From Litsea cubeba (lineage: Eukaryota; Streptophyta; Magnoliopsida; Laurales; Lauraceae), in assembly GCA_012931725.1 (NCBI GenBank), contig CM022953.1:55282459-55346458 (forward strand): a stretch of 64,000 nt of DNA, in the 5' to 3' direction. The translations under genes and the position numbers were made by a program. The first letter of the stretch is position 1; each line of letters begins with the position of its first letter. Shown in pieces: positions 32,443-43,133 of the stretch. Under the pieces are notes generated by a model. It had not been told where the DNA came from. It did not search any database and was given only the letters and a program-made list of their open reading frames with translations.

Positions 32443-35021
32443 TGATGGACCGTGCTCCAATGCTCGGTTCCTACCGAGGTCGGCAGACGTGGGAGTCCGT
32501 TTGGTTCCGACCATTTCGTAACCAGGGGGCAGGGGCGTGCATCAACATTTCTTTTTTTGTGTGGGTGTGCCAGATTTTCTATTTTTACTTGGAATTGCAA
32601 GTGGTGGTCCGGAGATCAACCTTCGCAAGTAAAAAGGAAATCAACTTCTTTCAAGTTTTCCATTGGACATATATTTAAGAAAAGAGACATTTTTCTTGGT
32701 TTTGCCGTGAAAGGCGATTTTTTTTGGCATTTATAGCCGATTTTTGGCGTTTATAGCCGATTTTGGCATTTATAGCCGATTTACAATCCTTATCAATAAT
32801 GAAAGACAAGAATTGTGATTTTTGTCTCTTTTGAAAAAATACAAACTACAATGAAAAGCAAGAAAAGGAGGATCTAACTTCTCAGGAGATTGTGGGGGAC
32901 CCGTTTAGATTGACGGTCGCAAGCCATATGTGGGCTTCGCCATCATCCATGCAGATGAGAACAGAGGATGCTATTGATTCGCTTGGCTTGGCTATAACCT
33001 CAGGTTTTTAGAGAACAAAGACCAAAAGAAGGTCCTATGTCCAATGAAAAGCCGAGTAGACGGGCTGAAAAAAGCCACATCTAAGCCATTGGCGGCAGAA
33101 GGAGAAGGTAAGGACCTTGGGGGGGTACCCCCAAGGGACTTTTGTCACCTTATTGCGGTGGCCGGTTGTAGAACTTTCCGCAGAGTTTTCTCTCTTTTTC
33201 CTTTCTCTGGATTTCTGTGCTTCTGTCTGTCTGTGTGTTTGTGCTTTTTTCTGATGATCTGTCCTCCTTTCTTCTTGGAGAGCTCTCCTATTTATAGGCT
33301 TTTAGGTGGCCATTTAGGAGGGTTTATGAGCTTTGATTGTCATAAAGCTACATAAAGGGAGGAGTTACAGAATTGAATTCTTTATTTTGTAACTCCTTTT
33401 TCTTGGCTTTTGATTGGCCGGAGGAGATTGAGGGCATTTAATCGCCTTTAATCGCCATGATGGGAGGAGTTTCATGGGTTAAATGCCATGAATCTCTTGA
33501 CTTGTAACTCCCGAATGCTTGCTTCTGATTGGGCCGTCCAAAGAAATGGATTAATAATTGTAATAAAGCTAGTCAATTAATCGCATTAAGTGGTCGCCGA
33601 GCAGCTGAAGAGTCGCGGGCCGTGCCACGTCTTTTTGGATTCTTCTGTCGATGATCATCGATGGATCTTCATGTAAATCGACATCAGATGACCATGTAAT
33701 TTCAGATGTTTGTTGCCAACAGCGGGTTGGTGCCATCTGTCCTGTCGATTTCTCGATCGGGTCGGGTAGAAAGCACACTTTTTTTTGGTTGACCGGGTGG
33801 CGATCAATATTGTTTTCGATACTCTTGATGATTGACCCGTGTTTTGGACGGATGTCAGAGGACTTGGTGTCTCAAAAGCATGAATTTTGGAAAGTACCAG
33901 AGGCTGGGTTCTTCGAATCGCGAAAAAACGGTGAAAACCGGGGTTTCCGGGGCCTTCCCGGCGACCCTGGCCCAGGGTCGCAGGGGCCTGCGACCCTGGG
34001 GGGGTTTTCCCCCCTTTTTTGTCCCGTTTTGTGTCCGTTTTTGCTCTTTTTCGATTCTTTTTTCTCCTGTACTTTTCCTTGACATTTTGACCATTTATTT
34101 GCCTGATTTCTTTGTAGGAAACCTGATGAGAATCCTTGCATTTTATTTTGCAAAAGTTTCCAATTCCTGAGAAAGCCGAAGACTTTGTCGCGCAGAGCTG
34201 CCGATTTTCCGTCAGAAGCTGAAACTGGGCCAAACGATGTCGGAATGACCTGAAATTTGGTGTGAAGCCTACTGAGCAATAAATAAGAGCAACCATAGGC
34301 TTTTGTTTGAGTTTTGAAGCCGTTTGGGGTCCTATCACCAGTAGACTTGCTTTTGTCGCGATGAAGATGTCGCAGTTTGATGTGCGGTCAACCGATGTCC
34401 GATTGACTTAAAATTTGACAGGGAACCTATTGGAGTCATTTTAAGATGATCCATAGGCTCTGTCTTGGAAACCATGGTCCCGGAGGACTTTGCCGCCGAG
34501 AGGCCTGATTTGGCTTCCGAGCGTCAAACTATGGTCAAATGTTGTCGAAATGACCTGAAATTTGACATGTAGCCCTTTATAAGCATTTTGAAGCCGTCCA
34601 TGTGCTCTATCTGATGAGTAATGGCCTCGGTGGTTCTCGCCGCCGAGAGGCTTGATTTAGCTGTTCGAGGGTTGATGTAGGGTCAAACGTTGTCGGTTTG
34701 ACTCGGAACTTGACATGGAGCCTTTTGGAAGTATTTTGAGACCATCCATCGGCTCTGATCGAAGATTTGGTGTCTCCGATGCTTTTGCCGCCGAGAGCTC
34801 CTTTTCGGCTGTCGGAGAAGCGAAGTTAGGCCAAATGATTTTGAAATGGCCCGAAACTTCTTGTGTACTCCTCTTTTGGCTGTCTTGAAGGATCTTGCAG
34901 TTTTTGTTTGATTCTGACAAGATTTGATTTTTGGAAGCAGCATTGCCTATTTATGGTAGGTTGCGACTTCATGTAGCTCTTTGGATCTTGAAGAGGCAAA
35001 GTGACATTTTTGGTGTCAACA
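32443..35021 (-). repeat. 3' LTR of E2 (2579 bp)
   Basis: It carries the same landmarks as the 5' LTR: TATA at about 33297-33289, KpnI-centred palindrome at about 33115-33138 and GC-rich palindromes at about 33958-33998. On the minus strand it is preceded by the purine-rich CGAGGGGGCATT (35033-35022), the polypurine tract. Confidence 0.93.
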
Positions 35022-35033
35022 AATGCCCCCTCG
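35022..35033 (-). promoter_or_regulatory. polypurine tract of E2
   Basis: On the minus strand CGAGGGGGCATT directly precedes the TGTTGACACC of the 3' LTR. Confidence 0.75.
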
Positions 35034-35239
35034 AGGTACAGCGACGAGTTGCTTAACTTTTGTAGTCGATGTGCCTCGAAGAGATTTTTGAAGGAGAGCC
35101 TGTGACTTGACCAAGAGTCTTTGAGCAGTCTTTCTTTTTGGTATTTGTAGCCTTTTGAGCTTCCAGGGGAATTTTGTGGTAGTGAAAGGGATCACGTACC
35201 ATCTCGAGGCAAAGTTTTGAAGATGACATCAGGGATGTG

Positions 35240-35490
35240 GATTTGGGTTTTGACCTTGTGACCTAACAGGCTGTATGTGGCAGGCTAGGGGGTCGGGTTT
35301 GGTTTTGATCGTGTGACCCAACAAGCTGTATGTGGAATGTTGGGGGATCAATTTTGGTTTTGATCTTGTGACCTAACAGGCTGTATGTGGCAAGTTAGGG
35401 GATCAGGTTTTGGTTTTTGGTTTTGGTCTTGTGACCTAACAGGCTGTATGTGGCAAGTTAGGGGACCAGGATTTGGTTTGATTTTTGTGG
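35240..35490 (+). repeat. four ~60-bp tandem repeats upstream of the antisense gene
   Basis: Units contain GTGACC-AACA-GCTGTATGTGG followed by GG-GGATCAGGTTTTGG, starting near 35255, 35315, 35365 and 35430. They lie between the polypurine tract of E2 and the promoter of the antisense gene. Confidence 0.85.
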
Positions 35491-36042
35491 AATGTCAATT
35501 TCAAGATTTTGGCTCAATTTGGTAGATGAGGCTGGATGGTTTGATTTTTGGAAGCTCATGGGGCTTGGAATTTTCTTTGTATGGTCCAATCAACTCAAAA
35601 GAGGCATGGAACCATTTTTGTATGCTCTTGGTAAGAGGGATTTCTCTTTGACTAAAAGCCCAAAATAATAATTTTTTTTGTGCCTAGGTGGTCAAACTTG
35701 GCTCATATGGGCTAACCCATGGGACCTTAAGCTTTTGAAATGGCTTAGATCTCATATGGTGTCATTTTCGTAAAGAATATCCAAAAATATCTCATTTGGA
35801 TAGAGAATATCTAAGAATATCTTTACTTGGAGAAAATCTCTCATGATCCCTTTATTTTGGGATAGGATATCTCAAGATATCTTTCTTTTGGGAAAGAATC
35901 CGTCATCGATTTCTTTTTGGGAGAAAATCCTTCAAGATATCTTTCTTTTGGGAAAGAATCTTTCTAATCTCTTTCTTTTGGTAAGGTTACTAATTAGTAA
36001 CACTTACCTCTTTCTTCTTTCCTTCTTTGGTTTGCTCTTCTC

Positions 36043-36050
36043 TATAAAAG
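36043..36050 (+). promoter_or_regulatory. TATA box of the antisense gene
   Basis: TATAAAAG stands 122 bp before the ATG, followed by a pyrimidine/purine leader with TTCAAGA repeats. Upstream (35760-35990) are repeated AAGATATCTTTCTTTTGGGA segments. Orientation and spacing suggest an independent plus-strand promoter. Confidence 0.65.
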
Positions 36051-36171
36051 CAAGGAGAAGGTTGGATCTCTTGCTCTTATTACTTTCTTTTGCAATAATC
36101 TCAAGAGGGCTTCAAGACCAAGAGTTCTTCTTCTTCAAGATCTTCAAGACTTTTCTTCTTCTTCTCCATCA

Positions 36172-39100
36172 ATGGCATCAAGTAAGTTCCCTTTTTTTTC
36201 AAGAAAACCCCATTGTAGGAAAAAAAGTTCTTTCTTTTTTTTTGTTTCTTTCTTTTCTTTTCTTCTTTTTTTTTTCTTTCACGTGTTTGCTTCTTTTTTT
36301 TTTTTCACACGTTTTCTTTTTTTTTTTCTTTCTTTTCTTTTTCTTTTTTTTTGTTTTGTTTTTTTTTTTTGTTTGTGGGCCTTACGGACAGATCCGTACG
36401 GATCTGGCCGTACGGCCACGTGGCCTGTGGGCCATCTCCCTTTTTTTTCTTCCCTTTTTTTTTGTTTTCTTTCCCTCCTTTTTTTTTTGAGAAAGTTTCT
36501 TTTCTTTTCTTTTTTGTTTTCTTTCCCCCTTTTTTTTTTTGAGAAAGTTTCTTTTCTTTTCTTTTTTTTTTTTTTTTGCTCATCATGATAATGCCCCTCT
36601 TTTTTTTTGGCAAACCTAGATGTTCATGCATGCATTCAATTGTAAATTAAATTTGTAGCATGATGTGATAGCATACCTGAGAGTTTTCGCAAATTTGGGA
36701 ATTTGGAGCTCGCAGTGATGTTGAGCCTTCCTGATTTTGCGGAGACTTTGAGGTTTCGAAAGTTTGGAGTTTCGGAGCTCGCAGCGATGTTGAGCCCATC
36801 TTCAAGCTTTCTTATTTCTTTCGGGATAGTTCCTTTTCTTCGGAATTGCCCCATCATCATGTCAAAATTTCGCCAGATTTTTTTTTAGCGAGATTCTGTC
36901 ATTTTGATGTTTGATCTTTTTCTTTTCCATCCTTTTCAGGTGGTTCCTCCAGAGCGAACAAGGGTAAAGAGCCTGCTACAAGCGTACCTCGTCGATCTTC
37001 TAATCCGGCCGTTCAGCAGGCTTTTGAGAAGGTCCAGTATGTTGAGAGAAATCTAGAAGAGTGCGACTCCCTCAACAGAGATGAGATGAGGCAGCGACTG
37101 ATCGCTCTCAAGGGAGAGGAATTCTATAAGATCATGGTAAGCAGTCGTCCATGGGTGATGGAAGATCAGAGCGTTTTGCCCAAGCCTACCTTCTTCTTTG
37201 GTGATGCAGTCCCTGATGACATGACATACCAGAGGAGATGTTTTCAGTTTTCTTTCACAGCAGATGGTGAGAAGAAGACTGTTGCTACCCGGTCGACGTT
37301 TGATCGCACCGTCTCGATTCTGAGCCTTGCCCCCACGTGCCCTAAGAGGGAAGATCCTCCAAGCTGGGTGAGAAGGACAAATGTAATCAAGACCGGGGTT
37401 TTTGTTGGCGGTTCTCCTGGATATACGGAGAGGTCGCCTATTGATATGGACCTGTTGATGCCATCCAGCGGCTACCAGGGCTCTGATTATCCGTCGGTCG
37501 ATTTGAGACCGGTGGGCCTTGGTATTTTCAGCGGTGACGGCAGCAATTGGATCAAGCCTTTCCGACTTCGTGGCCGCTTCAATGCTGACTCCGAGTGGAA
37601 GTCGTGGACTGATCGCGTCCTGCTGATTGGTGGCGCCGTTTTGAAGGAAGTTGGGATTTTTGATGCGGTCCGCGCCTTTAGGGAGACCGTGATCTTTTCC
37701 GACGAAGCCTTCATGGCTATGCTGGAATCATTCCTCCCACAAACCAATACCTTCGTTGTGACGAATGGTGAGATTGGTTTTTCTTGAAGGAGCTGAGCGC
37801 CATTACTGGATTGCCTATCCTTGGAAAACTCTATGAGGAGTTTATGCCGATTGACAGCGTCCTCGAGGGGCAGTCTGAGGAGTTCAGGCTTCTATACTTT
37901 CAGCTCGTCGCCTTCTATGATTTTTTGAAGGAGAAGGGGGGTTTGAAAGTTAGATCCAGCAGTTGGAAGAGTTTTAGCTCTTCATTCCCCAACTTTTCTG
38001 ATAGCAGGGAGTCTTCTGATAGCGTGACCCAAGAAGCCGGAGCTCAGGATCCAAGTTCAAAGAAGATCTTGGCCATGCAAGAAGTGTTGAGAGATTTCTG
38101 TGCAAGTACAAACGCCATATGTCCTGACATTGCACTGCGAAGAGATCTCGCTGTTTACCTCAATTATTGGCTTGGTGAGGCTGTTTTTTGCTGGAGGAGA
38201 TGGAACGCACATCAGGCCGCATTGTATTTTTCCGGCTTGTTAGATGGAGTTTGGAGAGCAGCTTGCTTTGGTGCCAGCTCTTTACTCCTACCTGTGTACC
38301 GAACTGCAGGCTGCTGCTTTTTTGGTTCGGCTTAGGCTTCCCATGAATAGGGTATTTTCAGCCCATATCTTTTTTTCGTGGTATGTATACCACTGTCCTG
38401 GCTTCCATTGGCTGGGTGCTGCACAGGATGATGATCCTCTGATGATTCGACTGGCTAAGGGCAAAGCCGTGTCCGAATCACTTTTGTTTGCCCGCATGAG
38501 GATCCGACGGTTCAGGGACGTCGAGATGGGGCAGTCTTCAGTGAAGCTTTCTCCGGAGTTGCAGAAGAAGGCTTTTGATTTTGGTGCCTCCCGAGACTCT
38601 ACCAGGGCGAGGTCGGGAAGGCATTATTCCTTGACAAATGCAGAGAGAGAGTGGCTTTTCAGCATACGTGTCGGCACGATGGTGTACCGTAGACATCTTT
38701 TCGCCGACATCCAGCCGTATGTACCCTCTCGGTTTGCTTTGTAGCTGGGCTTTTCTCAAGGCGTTGTTGGAGCGCCTTCAAGCATGGTGAAGCGCTTTGG
38801 GGGCTTACAGGACGGGAGAAATGCATGGGCTTTCTATAGTGCTGAAGACACTACAGCCATGATTTCTTATCCTGTGTTGCTGACTTCCCGGACTGCCGGC
38901 TTTGCGAAGTGGTTCGCGGAGAGCTTTTCTGCATATCGGGGGCTTTCCAAGAAGGAGCTTGATGTGAAGCTGGCATCTGGAAAGGGCCTTGGAAAGTCGG
39001 ATGGCGTCCGGCGAGAGGAAGTTTCGGCCTTCCTTTCTGGAGAGAAGCACAAGATAGGCTTTCTCGGTGACCAGGGCGTCATTGGTTCTGAAGCTGTTCG

Positions 39101-40832
39101 AGAAATACCTGATGAGGCTTTAGAGCAGCTAGAACAGGAGGAAGCCGAACTTGGCGCTTGGATGCAAGCGGCACAGAGGCAAGCTTCCGTGGAGTCTACT
39201 GGCAAGAGTAGACCATCCAGTGAGGAGTCAAGTGGGAAACCTGACTCTGACAGTGGGGCAGGTTCCTCTAAGAAGCGAGCCCGCCGGGGTAAGAGGGGGA
39301 GGAGTCAACATCGCAGCAAGGGGCAGCATGAGGACTCTCCTGGCTTGGAAGTTCCTCTTACTATCAATGAGGATGTGCCAGGGGATGCTGACGAACCTCC
39401 GGAGAAGAGAAGCCGAGAAGAAGAGACCGTCGGTGAAGGTATGATTCTTCCTTTTTCTCTTTCCATTTCTTTTCATGGGATTTTTTCCATGTTCTAATTT
39501 GCTTCTTGTTTCTGCTTTTTTTTTTTTTAGCAGAGGAAGACTTGGTGATGCATGAGGTTCCGGTCGATGAGGTGGTGACGGATCCTGTCGAGGCACCTGA
39601 AGAAGAACCGAGGGACTCTGGAGTGAATCCAGAATCTCCAATTGGTACGACTTCTTTTGCTCTTTTTTTTTGTGTCTGTGACTCGGTTTGCTAACATTTT
39701 TTTTGTCAGCTGACTTGCCACAGGGTTCTGATGACTTTGAACCATCGATGGACGCAAATGTTGATGATGCTTCCGATGAGTTCATGGAGGAAGAAAGTGT
39801 TCCGCCAGTCGTCGAAGAAGGTATTTTGTAGTTATAACCCTGATAATGATTTTCAAACAGGATTATATTCATACCTTTTTGTGTTTCTTTTGGCAGGTTT
39901 TGAAGTGACAGAGGAGGGTCCGTCGCTTCCAGAGCAAGGGATGCCAGAGGTTAATCCAGAGGTAGAGACTCCTGGGACCAGCTTTGACAATGTTGAGGAG
40001 ATTCCTCGCGCTGAGATTCCTTCCCGAGCAGGAGCATCTTCAACTGGAAAGAGTTCTTTTGTTACTCTTTCAACAGATGATGACATGAGCAGCCAACCAA
40101 CGGAGTTGGGCGAATCTTCAGCTGGGCCATCTCTTCTTTTTGCGAAGAAGGTGGTGGTGCGAGTTCTGAGCTCTTGGATTGAGACTCTCTTTTCTGGGCA
40201 CTTGGAAGCCGGATTTAGCATGATCCAGCATGTGCGTGAGATTCTCGGTGATGCTGAAGAGGCTGGTCTGGATGTCACAGATGCCAGGGCGATCGTTAAT
40301 AGGATCATTGAGCTGGGGTGACAAGTGGTTTGAGACCATGGGTTTTCCTGACGATCAGTTCTTCAAGGAGATGTTCTTGGACCCTGCGGATAAGGCTCAA
40401 TCTAACCTGGATGAGGCTACAGAAAGCAAGAAGCAGGCAGTCCGAGAGAGGAACTTAGAAGAGCTAACCATCATTGGGCTGACACATGACCTTAACATCC
40501 TTGATAGGGAGGTCGATGAGGCCAGGAAACGTCTTGAGCATCTACAGGCACAAGTCGCTGCCAAGTGGACTGAAATAACAGAGGCTCGTGAAAGGGAGAC
40601 TGCTCTGATTCACTGAGTTGCGGATGCCAATCGAGTTCTTAAAAGGAAGTCTGATGAGAACAAACAATGGAAAACCGCTTGAGGGAAGCTTCCCAGTGCA
40701 AAAGAAGGGTTACAGCCCACCCCAGCATCTCATGGCAGGTTCTTGAAGAAGCGTGCCTTGGAATCCTTGACGGATGAGGCCAAAAGCTTGCTTAAGGAGC
40801 TGAACTCTTGGCTGGAGACCATTTTTGATTGA
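36172..40832 (+). pseudogene. plant-mobile-domain-like gene, antisense inside E2
   Basis: Five exons are inferred: 36172-36181, 36940-39438, 39531-39644, 39710-39820 and 39897-40832, all introns GT-AG and phase 1. Exon 2 encodes a plant-mobile-domain (aminotransferase-like) protein: RVLLIGGAVLKEVGIFDAV, then LPQTNTFVVTNGEIGFS followed by a KELSAITGLPILG block, the family's W/L-LGGLP-type motif. After it come a Ser/Lys/Arg-rich nuclear-signal-like stretch, three short acidic exon products and a coiled-coil tail (about 40380-40613). Lesions: one-base shifts near 37783 and 38243, TAG at 38742, a frame change near 40319 and TGA at 40614. Such domains are known from host proteins MAIN/MAIL1 and from extra antisense genes of Tat-type gypsy elements. 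Its function in the element is unknown. Confidence 0.82.
36389..36425. repeat. three overlapping perfect palindromes in intron 1
   Basis: CAGATCCGTACGGATCTG (36389-36406), TGGCCGTACGGCCA (36405-36418) and GGCCACGTGGCC (36414-36425) overlap end to end. The last has the plant G-box core CACGTG. They form a GC-rich island in an otherwise T-rich intron. Confidence 0.9.
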
Positions 40833-41189
40833 GCTCCTGTATATTTTTTTTTATAACAGAAACTATCCCTTTTTCTCTTTTTTGGTACCACTTGTATTTT
40901 TTTTTGTACTCTTTTTTTTTGTAGTGCTTGTGAACACTTTCTCTTTTTTTTTTTTGGTACCACATGTATATTTTTTTTGGTACTTTTTTTGTAGTGCTTG
41001 TGAACACTTTTTTTTTGTTATCCCTATGCTCACTTGAATCTTTTTGTGATAAAAGTAATTGCTAAATGGGATGCTCTCTCTTTTTTTTTGTTATCCCTAC
41101 GCTCACTTGAATCTTTTTGTGATAAAAGTAATTGCTAAATGGGATTTGATCAAAAGGTTGTCATTTTGTGAAAATATTTTGTCAAGTGA
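40833..41189 (+). repeat. short tandem duplications after the antisense gene
   Basis: Two ~75-bp copies with TGGTACCAC-TGTAT and TGTAGTGCTTGTGAACACTT (about 40883 and 40957) are followed by two ~70-bp copies with TTGTTATCCCTA-GCTCACTT and GATAAAAGTAATTGCTAAAT (about 41017 and 41088). The region is T-rich and noncoding. Confidence 0.8.
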
Positions 41190-41600
41190 TTGTTTTGGCA
41201 TGAAAGCCAGGTTTTTGTTTGTGGCATGGAAGCCAATTTTGGCATGAGAGCCAGCTTTTCTTGTGGCATTGATAGCCGAGTTTTTTTTTTGTAGCATCTA
41301 TAGCCAGTTTTGGTGGCATTGATAGCCGGTTTTGTTTTGGTGGCATTGATAGCCGGTTTGTTTTGTGGCATCTATAGCCGGTTTTTGGTGGCATTGATAG
41401 CCTGTTTTGTTTTGGTGGCATTGATAGCCGTTTTTTTTTTTTTTTGGAAATCTAAGTTTTTTGTTTGTGGCATTGATAGCCGGTTTTGTTTTGGTGGCAT
41501 TGATAGCCGGTTTGTGGCATTTATAGCCTGTTTTGATGGCATTTATAGCCGGTTTATGGCATTTATAGCCTGTTTTGATGGCATTTATAGCCGGTTTGGT
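41190..41600 (+). repeat. GTGGCATTGATAGCCGGTTTTG tandem repeat
   Basis: About 15 units of 20-27 bp with a GGCAT(T/C)(G/T)ATAGCC core; the first units read GGCATG-AAGCC. The same GGCATTTATAGCCG core occurs as a short repeat inside all four gypsy LTRs of this window. Confidence 0.9.
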
Positions 41601-41609
41601 TTTCAAAAA

Positions 41610-41760
41610 ATGCAAGTATCGACTAAAAGTCGCCTCCCTGCTGAATGTTCTTGCAAGTATCGATGGAATGTCGCATCCTTGCTCATTCGGTTGCGAGTAT
41701 CGATGGAATGTCGCATCCTCGCGGATTTGGGTGCAAGTATCGATGGAATGTCGCATCCTT
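41610..41760 (+). repeat. GCAAGTATCGATGGAATGTCGC tandem repeat
   Basis: Four units of about 45 bp carry the core AAGTATCGATGGAATGTCGC (20 bp; the first is AAGTATCGACTAAAAGTCGC). The LINE jumped into the last unit. Diverged units continue beyond the LINE (43363, 43435). Confidence 0.85.
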
Positions 41761-43133
41761 ACCAAACCAAACCAAACCAAACCAAACCAAGCCTTTTCCC
41801 ACTAGGTGGGGTCGGCTATATGGATTTGACGACGCCAATCAAATCTGTTTAGGGCCATGTCCTCCGTTAGATCCATGTAGGCAAGATCATGTTTAATGGT
41901 TTCTTTCCAACTTCTCTTGGGTCTCCCTCTCCCTCTCCTACTCTTGGCAAACTCCATGCTTTCACACCTTTTAACAGGTGCCTCTGTTGGACGCCTTCTA
42001 ACATGGCCGAACCATCTCAGTCGATTTTCTCTCATTTTATCTCCAATCGGTGCTATTCCTACTATGCCCCTAATCTCCTCATTCCTAATCCTATCTCTCC
42101 TTGTGATCCCGCACATCCATCTTAGCATTCTCATCTCCGCAACTTCCATCTTCTTGACATGATTATGCTTTACTGCCCAACACTCTGATCCATATAACAA
42201 CGCTGGCCGTACCGCCACCTTATAATACTTTCCTTTAACCTTGAGGGGGACTTTCCGATCACACAAGACCCCCGAAGCACTCCTCCATTTGGTCCACCCG
42301 GCTTGAATCCTGTGACTTACATCAGTATCAATCCCTCCATCCTGTTGCACCATAGATCCAAGGTACCTAAAGTTTTCTCTCTACTATCTTTTGTGTGCCC
42401 AAACTTACTTCTATGTTACCAGGTGTCCTACTTTGACTAAACTTGCATTCCATATATTCCGTTTTGCATCGACTTAGCCTAAACCCTTTTGTCTCTAATG
42501 TTTTCCGCCACAATTCAAGTTTAGCATTCACTCATTCTCTCGTCTCATCCACTAAAACAATGTCATCTACAAATAACATACACCACGGCACCTCATCCTG
42601 AATATGTCTTGTAATCTCATCCATAACTAGGGCAAACAAGTACGGGCTTAACGCTGAGCCTTGGTGTAGACCAATCGTGATAGGAAACTCCTTAGTTTCG
42701 CCGCCAGTCGTCCTTATAGATGTCACGACTCTATCATACATATCCTTTATCGCCTCAATATAAGCGACACAAACTCTTTTCTTTTCCAGAACTTTCCAAA
42801 GAATCTCCCTAGGAACCCGGTCATAGGCCTTCTCCAAGTCAATGAACACCATATGTAAATCTCTCTTACCTTCTCTATACTGTTCCATTAACCTCCTCAG
42901 GAGAAAGATAGCCTCCATGGTTGATCTCCCAGGCATGAAACCAAATTGATTCTCTGAAATATTTGTTGTTCTTCTTAGTCTTCTCTCAATAACTCTCTCC
43001 CATAATTTCATCGTATGGCTCATCAATTTAATCCCGCGGTAGTTCGCACAGTTCTGAATATCTCCTATGTTCTTGTATATGGGTATAAGAATACTTTTCC
43101 TCCATGCATTAGGCATCGTCTTGCTCTTTGCCT
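41761..43133 (-). mobile_element. RTE-type LINE, 5'-truncated, inserted in E2
   Basis: Minus-strand frames (43116-42532 and 42353-41802) encode the C-terminal half of an RTE-clade reverse transcriptase: [48 protein letters not shown] and the catalytic FVDD in MLFVDDIVL. After a broken stretch the typical RTE tail region follows, with LYGSECWAVKH, EMRMLRWMCG and RLRWFGHVRRRP. The endonuclease and the start of the RT are missing, the usual 5' truncation. The 3' end is a (TTTGG)n run (plus 41761-41789). A 14-bp target duplication AATGTCGCATCCTT flanks it (41747-41760 and 43134-43147). Confidence 0.93.

Noticed and set aside
35843..36490. 215-codon hydrophobic frame upstream of the antisense gene
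   Set aside because: Phe/Leu-rich translation of T-rich repeats and intron. It overlaps the inferred promoter and intron 1.
41310..41852. Frame with repeated VALIAGF-like peptide
   Set aside because: Direct translation of the GGCATTGATAGCC satellite running into the LINE tail.
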